Assembly (NCBI GenBank): GCA_018238625.1
Contig: JABCSY010000017.1
Coordinates: forward strand, 1-51,797
Direction: 5' to 3'
Length of the DNA stretch: 51,797 nt
Origin: Promethearchaeota archaeon
GTDB lineage: Archaea > Asgardarchaeota > Lokiarchaeia > Sigyniarchaeales > SOKP01
Made by a program: the position numbers and the translations under genes. This document shows, in pieces, positions 9,128 to 16,632 of the stretch. Position 1 is the stretch's first letter; each line of letters opens with the position of its first letter. The notes under the pieces were generated by a model. The model worked only from the letters and a program-made list of their open reading frames with translations. It made no database searches and was not told the DNA's origin.

Positions 9128-9469
9128 TTATTTTAAATAATCAACAACCTTGCCAGCTTGAGTGATTACGTAGTAAGTTCTGTCTCGTCTCTCTATCTTT
9201 TCGATGCATAATGCTTTTATTAAAAAATTAATGTTGTACTCTAAGATAGAAGGGTCTTTTAATATCTCTTTTTTGGATAACTGGTTAAATAATTTCTTTT
9301 CTAAAATTTCATTAGAATCATTTACAATTTTCAGAATTTCGCGCCTAATAGGATGGTTTACAGCTTTGAGATATAAATCGTGATAATATTTACTACTCTC
9401 AACCGTTTTGCTAAAATCTTCGATCGTTTTGAAGTTGCTGTAATTTTCAAATTCAAACTCATCTGGCAT
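9128..9469 (-). CDS. small winged-helix protein, paralog B
   Basis: A 113-residue winged-helix protein with a 30-residue acidic, aromatic N-terminal tail (FEFENYSNF) missing from its downstream paralog. The core DLYLKAVNHPIRREILKIV, EYNINFLIKALCIEKIE and YYVITQAGKVVDYL matches paralog A segment by segment. It is transcribed away from the aldolase gene, and the 108-base divergent spacer holds a perfect palindrome 26 bases from its start, so autoregulation is plausible. Function as a regulator is inferred from the fold only. Confidence 0.74.
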   Translation of the reverse strand: MPDEFEFENYSNFKTIEDFSKTVESSKYYHDLYLKAVNHPIRREILKIVNDSNEILEKKLFNQLSKKEILKDPSILEYNINFLIKALCIEKIERRDRTYYVITQAGKVVDYLK

Positions 9470-9494
9470 GGATACTTTTTTAAAAATTTTAAAA

Positions 9495-9553
9495 AGTAAA
9501 AACTTTTACTCTATATTCAATAAACATTTAATATTTAAGTTGAATATTTAAAA
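9495..9553. promoter_or_regulatory. palindrome and TATA-like repeats in the wHTH/aldolase spacer
   Basis: AGTAAAA-AC-TTTTACT is a perfect 7+7 inverted repeat at 9495-9510, a good size for a dimeric winged-helix operator. Further right, AATATTTAA occurs twice (9530-9538 and 9543-9551). The second copy sits about 27 bases before the aldolase ATG, the position expected for a TATA box of a leaderless archaeal transcript. Operator function is inferred. Confidence 0.4.
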
Positions 9554-9577
9554 CTAAATTAAAATCTTGATATTATT

Positions 9578-10657
9578 ATGTCAGAAAAAAAACCTATGAG
9601 TTATGACGAAATTAAAAGTTTACTTGGCGCAGATGCTGACAAACTTCTGAATCACACATGTACTGGAATTCCAAAAGAAATGATTCACGAACCAGGTCCA
9701 GATTTTATCGAAAGAGTGTGGGAGCATTCTGATCGAAACAATTTGGTATTAAACAATATGGAAAGGTTGTATAACCAACGTGGTAGATTAGCGGGTACAG
9801 GTTATGTCTCTATTCTCCCTGTAGATCAAGGCATTGAACATACTGCTTCTGCTAGTTTTGCTATAAATCCTAGATATTTTGATCCCGAGAACATTATTAA
9901 ATTAGCAATAGAAGGCGGCTCAAATGGCGTAGCGTCAACTCTTGGAGTTTTAGGCTCAATAAGTAGAAGGTATGCGCACAAAGTTCCATTTATAGTCAAA
10001 ATAAATCATAACGAATTACTTACAAAACCTAACTTGTCTGATCAAACGATGTTCGCCAGCGTAGATCAAGCATTTGATATGGGTGCAGTAGCAATTGGTT
10101 CAACTATATATTTTGGCTCTCAAAATTCGCGGCGGCAAATTCAAGAAACTTCTGATGCGTTTAAATACGCTCACGAGCTTGGACTTGTTTGCGTTTTATG
10201 GACCTATCTTAGAAATACGGAAGAATTCATTAAAGATGGAAAAGACTACCACACTGCAAACGACTTAGAAAGTCAAGCTAATCATTTAGGCGTAACTATT
10301 GAAGCCGATATTATAAAACAGAAAATTTCTACTACTAGTAGAGGTTTCGTTGAGTTGAGTTTTGGAAAAACCGACAAACTTGTTTACGATAAACTGGCAA
10401 CCGATCACCCTCTTGAGTGGAACAGATATCAAGTAGCGAACTGCTATATGGGTAGAGTTGGTTTAATAAATTCGGGTGGAGAATCTGGTGGAAACGATCT
10501 TGTCGATGCCGTTAAGGCAGCTGTAATCAACAAAAGATCTGGTGGAATGGGTCTTATTTTAGGAAGAAAAGCCTTTAAAAAACCAACACCGGAAGGAATT
10601 AAGATATTAAACGCTGTGCAAGATGTTTATCTAAACAAGGACATCACTATTGCCTAA
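9578..10657 (+). CDS. fbaB: class I fructose-bisphosphate aldolase, DhnA/FbaB type
   Basis: A 359-residue TIM-barrel aldolase of the DhnA family, interconverting fructose 1,6-bisphosphate with glyceraldehyde 3-phosphate and dihydroxyacetone phosphate through a Schiff base. Diagnostic stretches are [10 protein letters not shown] (79-88), [14 protein letters not shown] (113-126), [12 protein letters not shown] (138-149) and IEADIIKQK, where Lys247 is the likely Schiff-base lysine. INSGGES and the following glycine-rich loop are the phosphate-binding end of the barrel. The length matches E. coli FbaB (350) rather than the shorter archaeal enzymes (about 260-280). No fructose-bisphosphatase domain is present, so it is not the bifunctional FBPA/P. 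A T-rich stretch follows the stop. Confidence 0.92.
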   Translation: MSEKKPMSYDEIKSLLGADADKLLNHTCTGIPKEMIHEPGPDFIERVWEHSDRNNLVLNNMERLYNQRGRLAGTGYVSILPVDQGIEHTASASFAINPRYFDPENIIKLAIEGGSNGVASTLGVLGSISRRYAHKVPFIVKINHNELLTKPNLSDQTMFASVDQAFDMGAVAIGSTIYFGSQNSRRQIQETSDAFKYAHELGLVCVLWTYLRNTEEFIKDGKDYHTANDLESQANHLGVTIEADIIKQKISTTSRGFVELSFGKTDKLVYDKLATDHPLEWNRYQVANCYMGRVGLINSGGESGGNDLVDAVKAAVINKRSGGMGLILGRKAFKKPTPEGIKILNAVQDVYLNKDITIA

Positions 10658-10669
10658 ATCTTTATAAAA

Positions 10670-10705
10670 TTAAATATTTTTTTTATAGTTTTTTGTTTTA
10701 TTAAA
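10670..10705 (+). terminator. T-rich termination region after the aldolase
   Basis: Runs of T (eight at about 10678, then six) begin about 20 bases past the aldolase stop. Archaeal RNA polymerase terminates on such U-tracts without a hairpin. The window is AT-rich everywhere, so specificity is limited. Confidence 0.3.
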
Positions 10706-10786
10706 AATTGGTCTACATTATCTTAATTAAAGTTAAAATGTATATTTATCATAAGTTAAAATGATTAATTAACTGAATTAAAAACT

Positions 10787-11491
10787 GTGAGTAAATCAAT
10801 GGGAAAACCTACAAACTATCCAGATCCTAATAAAAACCCTTATAGAGTAAATAAAGAGCAAGTACGAGAACCTAGTCAAACAAGGTTTACAAAACCATCT
10901 GTTGATTTTGAAAATCAACGCGTTTGTCCCTCGTGTGGGAAAGCAATCAAAATTAGTCACAATTTTTGTAAATTTTGTGGAACAGATTTAGTTGGAATAC
11001 AACCTCTTGGATATTCGGATAGAACGCTAAAGGAGTTAGCTAATACAGCACTAACTGACCCTGATCCTGGCGTTAGAAAGGACGCGGTGGATACCTTAGG
11101 GGAGCTCGGTGATAACGAAATCCTAGGTGTTTTAGCCTATGTTTTACTAAACGATGCCCACGAATTAGTTCGAAAAGAAGCTGCGAATGAATTAGGCGAT
11201 ATACATCACCCACACTCTCTTGATGTTTTAGCTAAAGCTTTAAAAGATCGTAGCCCTTCCGTGCGGAAAGAAGCGATTGAAGGTTTAAAGAAAATTAAAC
11301 AGATGAATAAACCCAAAAAAATCGATAAAGAAGATAAAAACGTTGAACCCGGCTCTAAGGTACAAGATAACGAAGAATCTAACACAACTGAAAATAACAA
11401 GTTGAACGACGAAAAAGAAGGAGAAGAAGAAATAGAAGAAGGTCCGTTTGAAGAAATTGAACCGCGAGACGATGATCTTTATGAGTTATAG
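10787..11491 (+). CDS. zinc-ribbon + HEAT-repeat protein with acidic tail
   Basis: A 234-residue scaffold-like protein. Residues 1-44 are polar and disordered-looking; a zinc ribbon CPSCGK...FCKFCG spans roughly 45-68; then about three PBS-lyase-type HEAT repeats (LADPDPGVRKDAVDTLGELG-like units, one per 31 residues: DPDPGVRKDA, DAHELVRKEA, DRSPSVRKEA); and the last 60 residues are strongly acidic. HEAT repeats of this type bind proteins and zinc ribbons bind proteins or nucleic acid; no catalytic motif is seen. GTG start. It is the first of five proteins carrying a similar terminal zinc ribbon within 11 kb. Confidence 0.82.
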   Translation: MSKSMGKPTNYPDPNKNPYRVNKEQVREPSQTRFTKPSVDFENQRVCPSCGKAIKISHNFCKFCGTDLVGIQPLGYSDRTLKELANTALTDPDPGVRKDAVDTLGELGDNEILGVLAYVLLNDAHELVRKEAANELGDIHHPHSLDVLAKALKDRSPSVRKEAIEGLKKIKQMNKPKKIDKEDKNVEPGSKVQDNEESNTTENNKLNDEKEGEEEIEEGPFEEIEPRDDDLYEL

Positions 11492-11507
11492 AGCAAATGA
11501 ATTGCTC
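11491..11507 (+). terminator. small hairpin after the zinc-ribbon HEAT gene
   Basis: GAGCAA-ATGAA-TTGCTC forms a perfect 6-bp stem with a 5-base loop starting at the stop codon, followed by an A-rich tract. It could aid 3'-end formation or mRNA stability. Confidence 0.3.
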
Positions 11508-11586
11508 AAAAATAAGGTTTAATCCATTTTTCTTTAGGTTCAAATTAAGATTTATATTTATGTACTAATCTTTATTATCATACATC

Positions 11587-11612
11587 ACCAGGTTGCGCTA
11601 AATTCAACTGGT
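11587..11612. repeat. imperfect inverted repeat in the 200-base spacer
   Basis: ACCAGGTTG and CAACTGGT, separated by CGCTAAATT, form a hairpin of eight base pairs with one bulged G. It stands out because the surrounding 200 bases are nearly pure A/T. It lies about 80 bases upstream of the ICMT-like gene. It could be a regulator site or a structured leader; there is no further evidence. Confidence 0.3.
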
Positions 11613-11692
11613 TTCATAATTTGAAAGGATTTATATAAAATTATAGATATTATTAAAAATATAATATTTTTATCTGTGAAATCCCATTTGAT

Positions 11693-12307
11693 ATGATACA
11701 ATTGCATCGTAGTATTGCAATTGCACTCTCTTTACTAGTTATTTTAATAGGTATTTATACAATTATCAGGACTAAGAAGGATTATGAGTGTAATCAAAAG
11801 CGCTCGAAGTTAACATCAGCCTTATGTTTATTATATCACGATTGTTTTGTAGCGATTGCTTCTTATAGCGCTTGGTTCAGTACTTGGCCGTTTTTTAGTA
11901 GCATTCCTTTTTATGGAATGCATTTATTCTTTTTTACTCTTGGAGCTTCTATCGCACTAGTAAGCATAATTATATACATAATGTATATGTTTAAAATTGA
12001 ATCAACTCCTAGAGCACTAGGTTTCACGCACGATAAACTTGTGACAGATGGTATTTTTAGTAAAACCAGGAATCCACAGTCTTTAGCACGAAATATTGGA
12101 ATGATCTCATTAGGATTGTGGGGGCGATCTTTTCATTCATTATTATTGGCAATTATATGGATAGTTATCAATCATTGTTACATTCTTATTGAGGAGGATT
12201 ACTTAGAAAAGATTTTTGGAAAGATTTATCTAACCTATTGCTCTCTAACTCCACGCTATTGTGGTATACTAACTCTTTTTAAAAAAACAACAAGACAAAA
12301 AGTTTGA
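11693..12307 (+). CDS. isoprenylcysteine carboxyl methyltransferase (ICMT/PEMT) family membrane protein
   Basis: A 204-residue membrane protein with about five hydrophobic helices: residues 8-26, 48-68, 75-98 and a re-entrant pair at about 135-165. The C-terminal signature of ICMT/PEMT-type SAM methyltransferases is present: TRNPQSLARNIG, then IEEDYLEKIFGKIYLTYC and PRYCGI, equivalent to R.P.y.g..l ... EE..l...fg..Y..Y...vpr. Eukaryotic ICMT methylates prenylated C-terminal cysteines; archaeal homologs of this broad family have unknown substrates (lipids, small molecules or proteins). The only GTPase in the window has no CaaX box, so protein carboxyl methylation cannot be assumed. It converges on the gelsolin-like gene 17 bases away. 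Confidence 0.78.
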   Translation: MIQLHRSIAIALSLLVILIGIYTIIRTKKDYECNQKRSKLTSALCLLYHDCFVAIASYSAWFSTWPFFSSIPFYGMHLFFFTLGASIALVSIIIYIMYMFKIESTPRALGFTHDKLVTDGIFSKTRNPQSLARNIGMISLGLWGRSFHSLLLAIIWIVINHCYILIEEDYLEKIFGKIYLTYCSLTPRYCGILTLFKKTTRQKV

Positions 12308-12324
12308 ATTAGAAATAAGATTTT

Positions 12325-13248
12325 TTAATCTTTATTACTTGGAATTTTTGGTAGTTCTCTTCGAGTTGATACAGGTTTTTCAGCTTTGTTTTTTGGAGGC
12401 GTGCTTACTTTCTTTAAAACTTCTACAGCTTCCACAATTCCTTTTTTATCGTCAAAATAAACTCTAAATAAATTATTATCTAATTCCATTACCCCTTTTG
12501 GAAGCTTTTTAACCTCTTCCCAAGCGATATCTACAACATTTTTTCCAAATACTTCCGTTACTTTAGATACGGCACCGTATAAGGAATGTCCAAGAATCAA
12601 ATTTTGGCGTTCGCAATTCTCAGGAATTTCTATACTTAATATCTTTTCCTTAATTTTTTCTTTCTCTTCCTCTAATAATCCAAGAGTTCCTTTTACTTTA
12701 GATGGAGAAATAAGGCGTTCTTTCCCTTTAAATTGTGGGGTTCCAACAGCAAACGAGGACATCACTATGTTATCGGTTTTATCATCTAAGATAGGCGAAT
12801 AGTACTCCTCCTCTACTTCTCTTTTGGTAGTTTTACCCGTTTTAGATTGACGTTCTGCTTCTAATAATCTATCGCGTTCGATGTTTCGGACATAGCGCAT
12901 ATCTGGTAATTTTTCCGTTACCTCCATAGATTCCAATCTAAATGCGTTTAAGAATTCCCCTAATTCGTCCCCTTGATCTATGGATACAATTTTACAGCGA
13001 TGGTAACGAGAATCTTCCATCAATTCTCGCTGTAATTCTTGAGCTACACGGGAGCTTATGAACCTTTTCCTAACGGGAGATTTTGCCCCTTTCCAAATGT
13101 AAATTCTTCTAAGGTCTTCTCGAATAATAATAAATACTTGTTCCGGATTTAAACGATTTTTAAGCTCTTCTTGTTTAATATCTACTTTATTTCGTTCTCC
13201 GGAATTATCAAGCTCATATACTATGAATTCTTCGTAAACTTCGGTCAT
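12325..13248 (-). CDS. gelsolin-like domain protein
   Basis: A 307-residue cytoplasmic protein. Residues about 30-115 read as a gelsolin-type repeat: a strand EQVFIIIREDLRRIYIWKG, then a helix with SSRVAQELQREL, then KIVSIDQGDELGEFLNAF, corresponding to the family's ...vyvWkGk.as..er..A...a..l......v.vveeGdEp.eF...f. Asgard gelsolins are known to bind and remodel actin filaments, so an actin-linked role is the best inference. The middle (about 125-200) is charged linker; the C-terminal 90 residues are a small alpha/beta domain I cannot name. Basic, proline-rich tail. ATG start. A single repeat is shorter than the 2- and 3-domain gelsolins studied so far. Confidence 0.68.
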   Translation of the reverse strand: MTEVYEEFIVYELDNSGERNKVDIKQEELKNRLNPEQVFIIIREDLRRIYIWKGAKSPVRKRFISSRVAQELQRELMEDSRYHRCKIVSIDQGDELGEFLNAFRLESMEVTEKLPDMRYVRNIERDRLLEAERQSKTGKTTKREVEEEYYSPILDDKTDNIVMSSFAVGTPQFKGKERLISPSKVKGTLGLLEEEKEKIKEKILSIEIPENCERQNLILGHSLYGAVSKVTEVFGKNVVDIAWEEVKKLPKGVMELDNNLFRVYFDDKKGIVEAVEVLKKVSTPPKNKAEKPVSTRRELPKIPSNKD

Positions 13249-13566
13249 ATTATATTCTCAACTTCACATTTGAATTTAGTTTTTAGAATTAATATTTATT
13301 TAACGAGTTAATCTCAACCAAAATATAAAATTTCTTTAATAAAAATTTATTTAAAAACGAGAATCGGATTTATAAAAGAAAGAAGAATCACAAAAAAAAA
13401 AGCTAATTTTTTAGTTGTAGCACCATTTTGATTACCGTTGATCGTGTAATGTGCTCTCTATTGAAAGAATAAACCCTGATATATTTTTTTAAGTTTAAGC
13501 CAAAGAAATTGAGAAAAAAAAAATAGGTAAAAAACAAAAAAAGGGGTTTAATGAATATTTTAAAAT
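13249..13566. other. 318-base spacer between the gelsolin-like and LURP-like genes
   Basis: Mostly A/T-rich DNA with long A runs. The only coding-like content is a minus-strand fragment at 13432-13488, described separately. I see no RNA gene or repeat. Confidence 0.5.
13432..13488 (-). pseudogene. remnant of a third LURP-one-like gene
   Basis: The minus strand reads ISGFILSIESTLHDQR and then a stop. This aligns with LLGFVLSIDNVMHD near the C-terminus of the LURP-like protein at 14834-15622, and the DNA shares CTATTGAAAGAA with it. No upstream part survives. A short match, so only moderately convincing, but it lies beside two intact family members on the same strand. Confidence 0.42.
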
Positions 13567-14115
13567 TTATCTACGCTTTTTTTGTTCTTCTTTTTCGTGA
13601 TGAAGCATTAGTACAATTCCTAATATTAACATAGCGGAGTCGTCGTCTAAATCGGGCGACATGCTTACTCCGTAATGCCCTCTTAGTAGACTCTTCCATA
13701 ATTTTTTACTAATTTCGGCAACTTCTTTTCCATCTTTTATAATCTTGAACTTCAAGGTGAATATATTACCTTTCATTGTAAAGACAGTATTTTCGTTTGG
13801 ATCCTCAAACCAATAGCTCGGTTTAATTGAAACAAGTTTTCTTTTTAGTTTTCCGACAAATTGATCGTCCACTTTTTCACCACCTTTAAAGAACTTATAA
13901 CTTGAACGCAAAGAAATTATTTTTTCTTGAACAGTTAACACCGGAACATCGCCAAGGTCTCTTATACGGTACGTATTACCGATCTTTATGAGACTTCCTC
14001 GAAAGCTACCGACTTCTTCTTCGTTCATATTAAATATTTTGCCTTTATCGGTTAAAGAAATCATTTTTTCTTTAAGGATAAAGTCTCTTGTATTTAGCAA
14101 CGACATTTTTTTCAC
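13567..14115 (-). CDS. LURP-one-related / YxjI-like (Tubby C-terminal fold) protein
   Basis: A 182-residue protein of paired beta strands typical of the LURP-one/YxjI fold (related to Tubby C-terminal and phospholipid scramblase): repeated units such as FILKEKMISLTDKGKIFNM, SLRSSYKFFKGGEKV and FTLKFKIIKDGKEVAEISKK, then the terminal hydrophobic helix SAMLILGIVLMLHH. The final helix resembles the buried or membrane-anchoring helix of Tubby-like proteins. No zinc ribbon here, unlike its neighbour at 14834. Function is unknown for archaeal members; lipid or membrane association is a family-level inference. Confidence 0.72.
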   Translation of the reverse strand: MKKMSLLNTRDFILKEKMISLTDKGKIFNMNEEEVGSFRGSLIKIGNTYRIRDLGDVPVLTVQEKIISLRSSYKFFKGGEKVDDQFVGKLKRKLVSIKPSYWFEDPNENTVFTMKGNIFTLKFKIIKDGKEVAEISKKLWKSLLRGHYGVSMSPDLDDDSAMLILGIVLMLHHEKEEQKKRR

Positions 14116-14291
14116 TCTGTTAGATTTTCAAATATAGTTATTTAATGATTTTAATGTAATAATCAAAGTTCAGCTTTAAAAATTTTAGCAACTATTATAT
14201 ATAATATCAATCGATTATATTCACAAATAAATAAAAAAATAAAGGATTGAATTTATTTAATTTATAATAAAAAAAATGAATTAATGTTATT

Positions 14292-14783
14292 ATGTCGATA
14301 ATTTTTGTCTCTGAAGGATATTTTTGTGAAGGCGAAGTGGAAAAGAAGTGGCAATTTAAAATGGAATTTGGAAAAATCCTATTGACCGAAAAGGAGTTGT
14401 CACTAGTAAAAAAATCAAATATAAGCCTAACTGAAATCGGTTCTTCAATTGATAATTTCAAGGATGGTTTTATAATTCCTTTAGAGAATATCAACAAAGC
14501 GTATAGCGCGAAAATCCAAAAAATATTTGTTGTAGTAGTAGAAACCAGAGACGATCATACGTTCTCCATAACAATGGCTAATAATAGGAGCATAGGTAAG
14601 CAACAGAGCATTAATTTGAGTGAATTGATAAACGCAACTATTATAAAAACCATTAATATCAAAAATATGGCGTCCGCTACAAACGATACGGAAATCGAAC
14701 GCGTTTCTAATAAATGCGAATATTGCGGAGAAATTAATGATATTAGTTTTAAATTTTGTAAAAAATGCGGAAAGGAATTATAA
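14292..14783 (+). CDS. probable PH/GRAM-like domain protein with C-terminal zinc ribbon
   Basis: A 163-residue protein. Residues about 8-115 are alternating short strands (GKILLTEKELSLV, FIIPLENINKAYS, KIFVVVVETRDDHTFSITM) followed by a helix, a pattern seen in bacterial PH/GRAM-like domains; this reading is from secondary-structure rhythm, not a family motif. Residues about 140-163 are a clear zinc ribbon, CEYCGE...FCKKCGKEL. It lies between two LURP-one-like genes but on the opposite strand. ATG start; most of the gene is also open on the other strand, which I take as a shadow. Confidence 0.6.
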   Translation: MSIIFVSEGYFCEGEVEKKWQFKMEFGKILLTEKELSLVKKSNISLTEIGSSIDNFKDGFIIPLENINKAYSAKIQKIFVVVVETRDDHTFSITMANNRSIGKQQSINLSELINATIIKTINIKNMASATNDTEIERVSNKCEYCGEINDISFKFCKKCGKEL

Positions 14784-14833
14784 ATTGTTTTAAACTGTAT
14801 AAGAAAAGAATAAGAAAAGAAAATATTAGTTAT

Positions 14834-15622
14834 TTAGCGATGACGTGGAGCTCCAAATGAACCGGGAAATCTTCCACGACGGTGAGATCCACGACCGATC
14901 ATTGGTCCACTACCCGAAGAGTCATGCATTACGTTATCTATTGAAAGAACAAATCCCAAGAGTATCCTTCTGTCTGTTTCGTTATCTAAAATCTTCAAAG
15001 CGTACGTATCTTTAAAATCAAATAATCCTCCCCCTAAGAAAATATCTCTCCATCGATCAGCTTTTTCTATTTCCGCTACCAATTTTCCTGAAGCAACTTC
15101 ATAGATTTTAAACGACCAGCCAAAAAAGTTCCCTTCGGCCTCGTACCATCTATTTCCCACCTCATCTTCTAAAAAGAATTTTGATTTAAAAAAGGTTAAT
15201 ATTTTCTTCTTAATTCTTGCGATTAATTCTCCCTCTGGAGTTTTTAAATCCTGAGCGCCTCTTGCTGAAATAATTTTACTATGAATCGTAGCAACAACGG
15301 TACCATCAAGTTCTTGGAGTTCAACTCGTCGTCTTATGCTAAAGATTATTCTATGCATTTTTCCGATCATTTGATTGTTTTCATCGAGGATATCGCCCGA
15401 ACCCCAATCCCAATACTTCTCGCTCAAGATGTAAAAGTTTCGATTAATGTCGAATAAACTACCTTTTTTCTGAGGTGTTGGGGTCGGAGCTGAAGAAGGG
15501 GCGCCTTCTACTCCTTTTTCTGGTGCTTTCTTAATTGAAGACAATTCTGTACCGCATTTCTCACAGAACTTTTGTGCTGGATCAGATTCATCTCCACAAT
15601 TTGGGCAAAATTTCACATTCAT
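14834..15622 (-). CDS. zinc-ribbon + LURP-one/YxjI-like protein
   Basis: A 262-residue two-domain protein. Residues 1-30 are a zinc ribbon (FCPNCGDES...FCEKCGTEL), followed by a Pro/Ala-rich linker (about 35-52), then a LURP-one-like domain: FYILSEKYWDWGSGDILDEN, IGKMHRIIFSIRRRVEL, RIKKKILTFFKSKFFLED, GWSFKIYEV and the terminal helix LLGFVLSIDNVMHD. The last 25 residues are Gly/Arg-rich (GRGSHRRGRFPG), suggesting nucleic-acid or acidic-lipid contact. Same fold as the gene at 13567 but with the ribbon added. Membrane or lipid binding is inferred from the fold family only. Confidence 0.76.
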   Translation of the reverse strand: MNVKFCPNCGDESDPAQKFCEKCGTELSSIKKAPEKGVEGAPSSAPTPTPQKKGSLFDINRNFYILSEKYWDWGSGDILDENNQMIGKMHRIIFSIRRRVELQELDGTVVATIHSKIISARGAQDLKTPEGELIARIKKKILTFFKSKFFLEDEVGNRWYEAEGNFFGWSFKIYEVASGKLVAEIEKADRWRDIFLGGGLFDFKDTYALKILDNETDRRILLGFVLSIDNVMHDSSGSGPMIGRGSHRRGRFPGSFGAPRHR

Positions 15623-15803
15623 AATATCAGCCTTAATATTTGCTTTAGAAATAAACTTCAGTTTTTAATCATCAATAGTCAATATAGTCTAATAAATTTA
15701 AGGATGAGAAAGAATTTTTACTTAGATTTTAAAGAAATTTTTTAACTAAACTAAACTTTTAACTTTTAAATATATAATAAAATTACAAAGAAGTGAGAAA
15801 AAA

Positions 15804-16577
15804 ATGTCAACAATACCAAGTTTGCTTAAACTAAAAGATTACATTACTCTAACTGGGACGACTATAGGTTTGATTGCTTTAATGTTTGGTTCATTTGGAA
15901 CCCGAGACGCCATCTCTTTAGGTTTTTTTTTAATCTCACTAACTTTTGGAACGGATTTAATTGATGGGTACATCGCGAGAAAGACAGGAACAGTAAACGA
16001 TATCGGTAGAGAACTCGATTCTTTGAGCGATTCTCTCACATTTGGTATAGTGCCCGCCGTACTATGTTTTCAAGCGTTTAAAACAGGGACGCTTTACGAT
16101 TGGATTTTAGCAATTGGGTGTATTTGCTTCGCACTAGGGGCTATCTTAAGATTGGCTCGGTTTAATATTTCAACAAGTGCCGGGTATACAGGTGTGCCAA
16201 CCCCAGTAAGCAGTTTATTAATCCTCGTCTACTTTTACGCTAATTATTTTTACGCGTTTGCGTTTGGTGGTTTGACTTATCCATTCCTTGAATTTGTTTA
16301 TTTTATTACTCCATTCCTTTTAATTTTCTCTGGATGGTTAAACATTACTACTTACATTAAATTTGGCGAAAAAGGTAAAAGCGTTTATTACTTATTCATC
16401 ATTTTAGCACCCTGTTCTCCGATATTTGGTATTATAGGTGTTTTAAACCCTAATTTTATAGTATCCATAACCATTTCTCTGATATTTTTAGGTTTTTTCA
16501 TAATTTCGCTTAGTTGGGTGCTTCTTAACTCTGTTATTACCCAAATATCGATGAAAAAGGAAAAGGGCACAAGCTAA
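15804..16577 (+). CDS. pssA: CDP-alcohol phosphatidyltransferase (archaetidylserine synthase-like)
   Basis: A 257-residue integral membrane enzyme of lipid head-group synthesis. The class signature D(x2)DG(x2)AR(x8)G(x3)D(x3)D is complete: TDLIDGYIARKTG, then GRELDSLSDSLTFG. About seven hydrophobic helices follow. The FGIVPAV segment after the motif and the overall length are typical of the PssA branch, which moves a CDP-activated lipid onto L-serine; archaetidylinositol-phosphate synthase is a less likely alternative. ATG start with AAGTGAG about 10 bases upstream; TTTTAAATATATAAT further up is a plausible TATA box. It is the only lipid-biosynthesis enzyme in the block and sits beside the LURP-like genes. 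Confidence 0.85.
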   Translation: MSTIPSLLKLKDYITLTGTTIGLIALMFGSFGTRDAISLGFFLISLTFGTDLIDGYIARKTGTVNDIGRELDSLSDSLTFGIVPAVLCFQAFKTGTLYDWILAIGCICFALGAILRLARFNISTSAGYTGVPTPVSSLLILVYFYANYFYAFAFGGLTYPFLEFVYFITPFLLIFSGWLNITTYIKFGEKGKSVYYLFIILAPCSPIFGIIGVLNPNFIVSITISLIFLGFFIISLSWVLLNSVITQISMKKEKGTS

Positions 16578-16632
16578 CAAGTTAAAGAAAAAGAGTTAGA
16601 TTTACTTTAAACTGTACAATTATTTTGATAAT

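Noticed and set aside
14207..14497. Minus-strand frame of 96 codons
   Set aside because: It overlaps the zinc-ribbon PH-like gene, is Phe/Ser-rich from antisense A/T codons and has no recognisable features.
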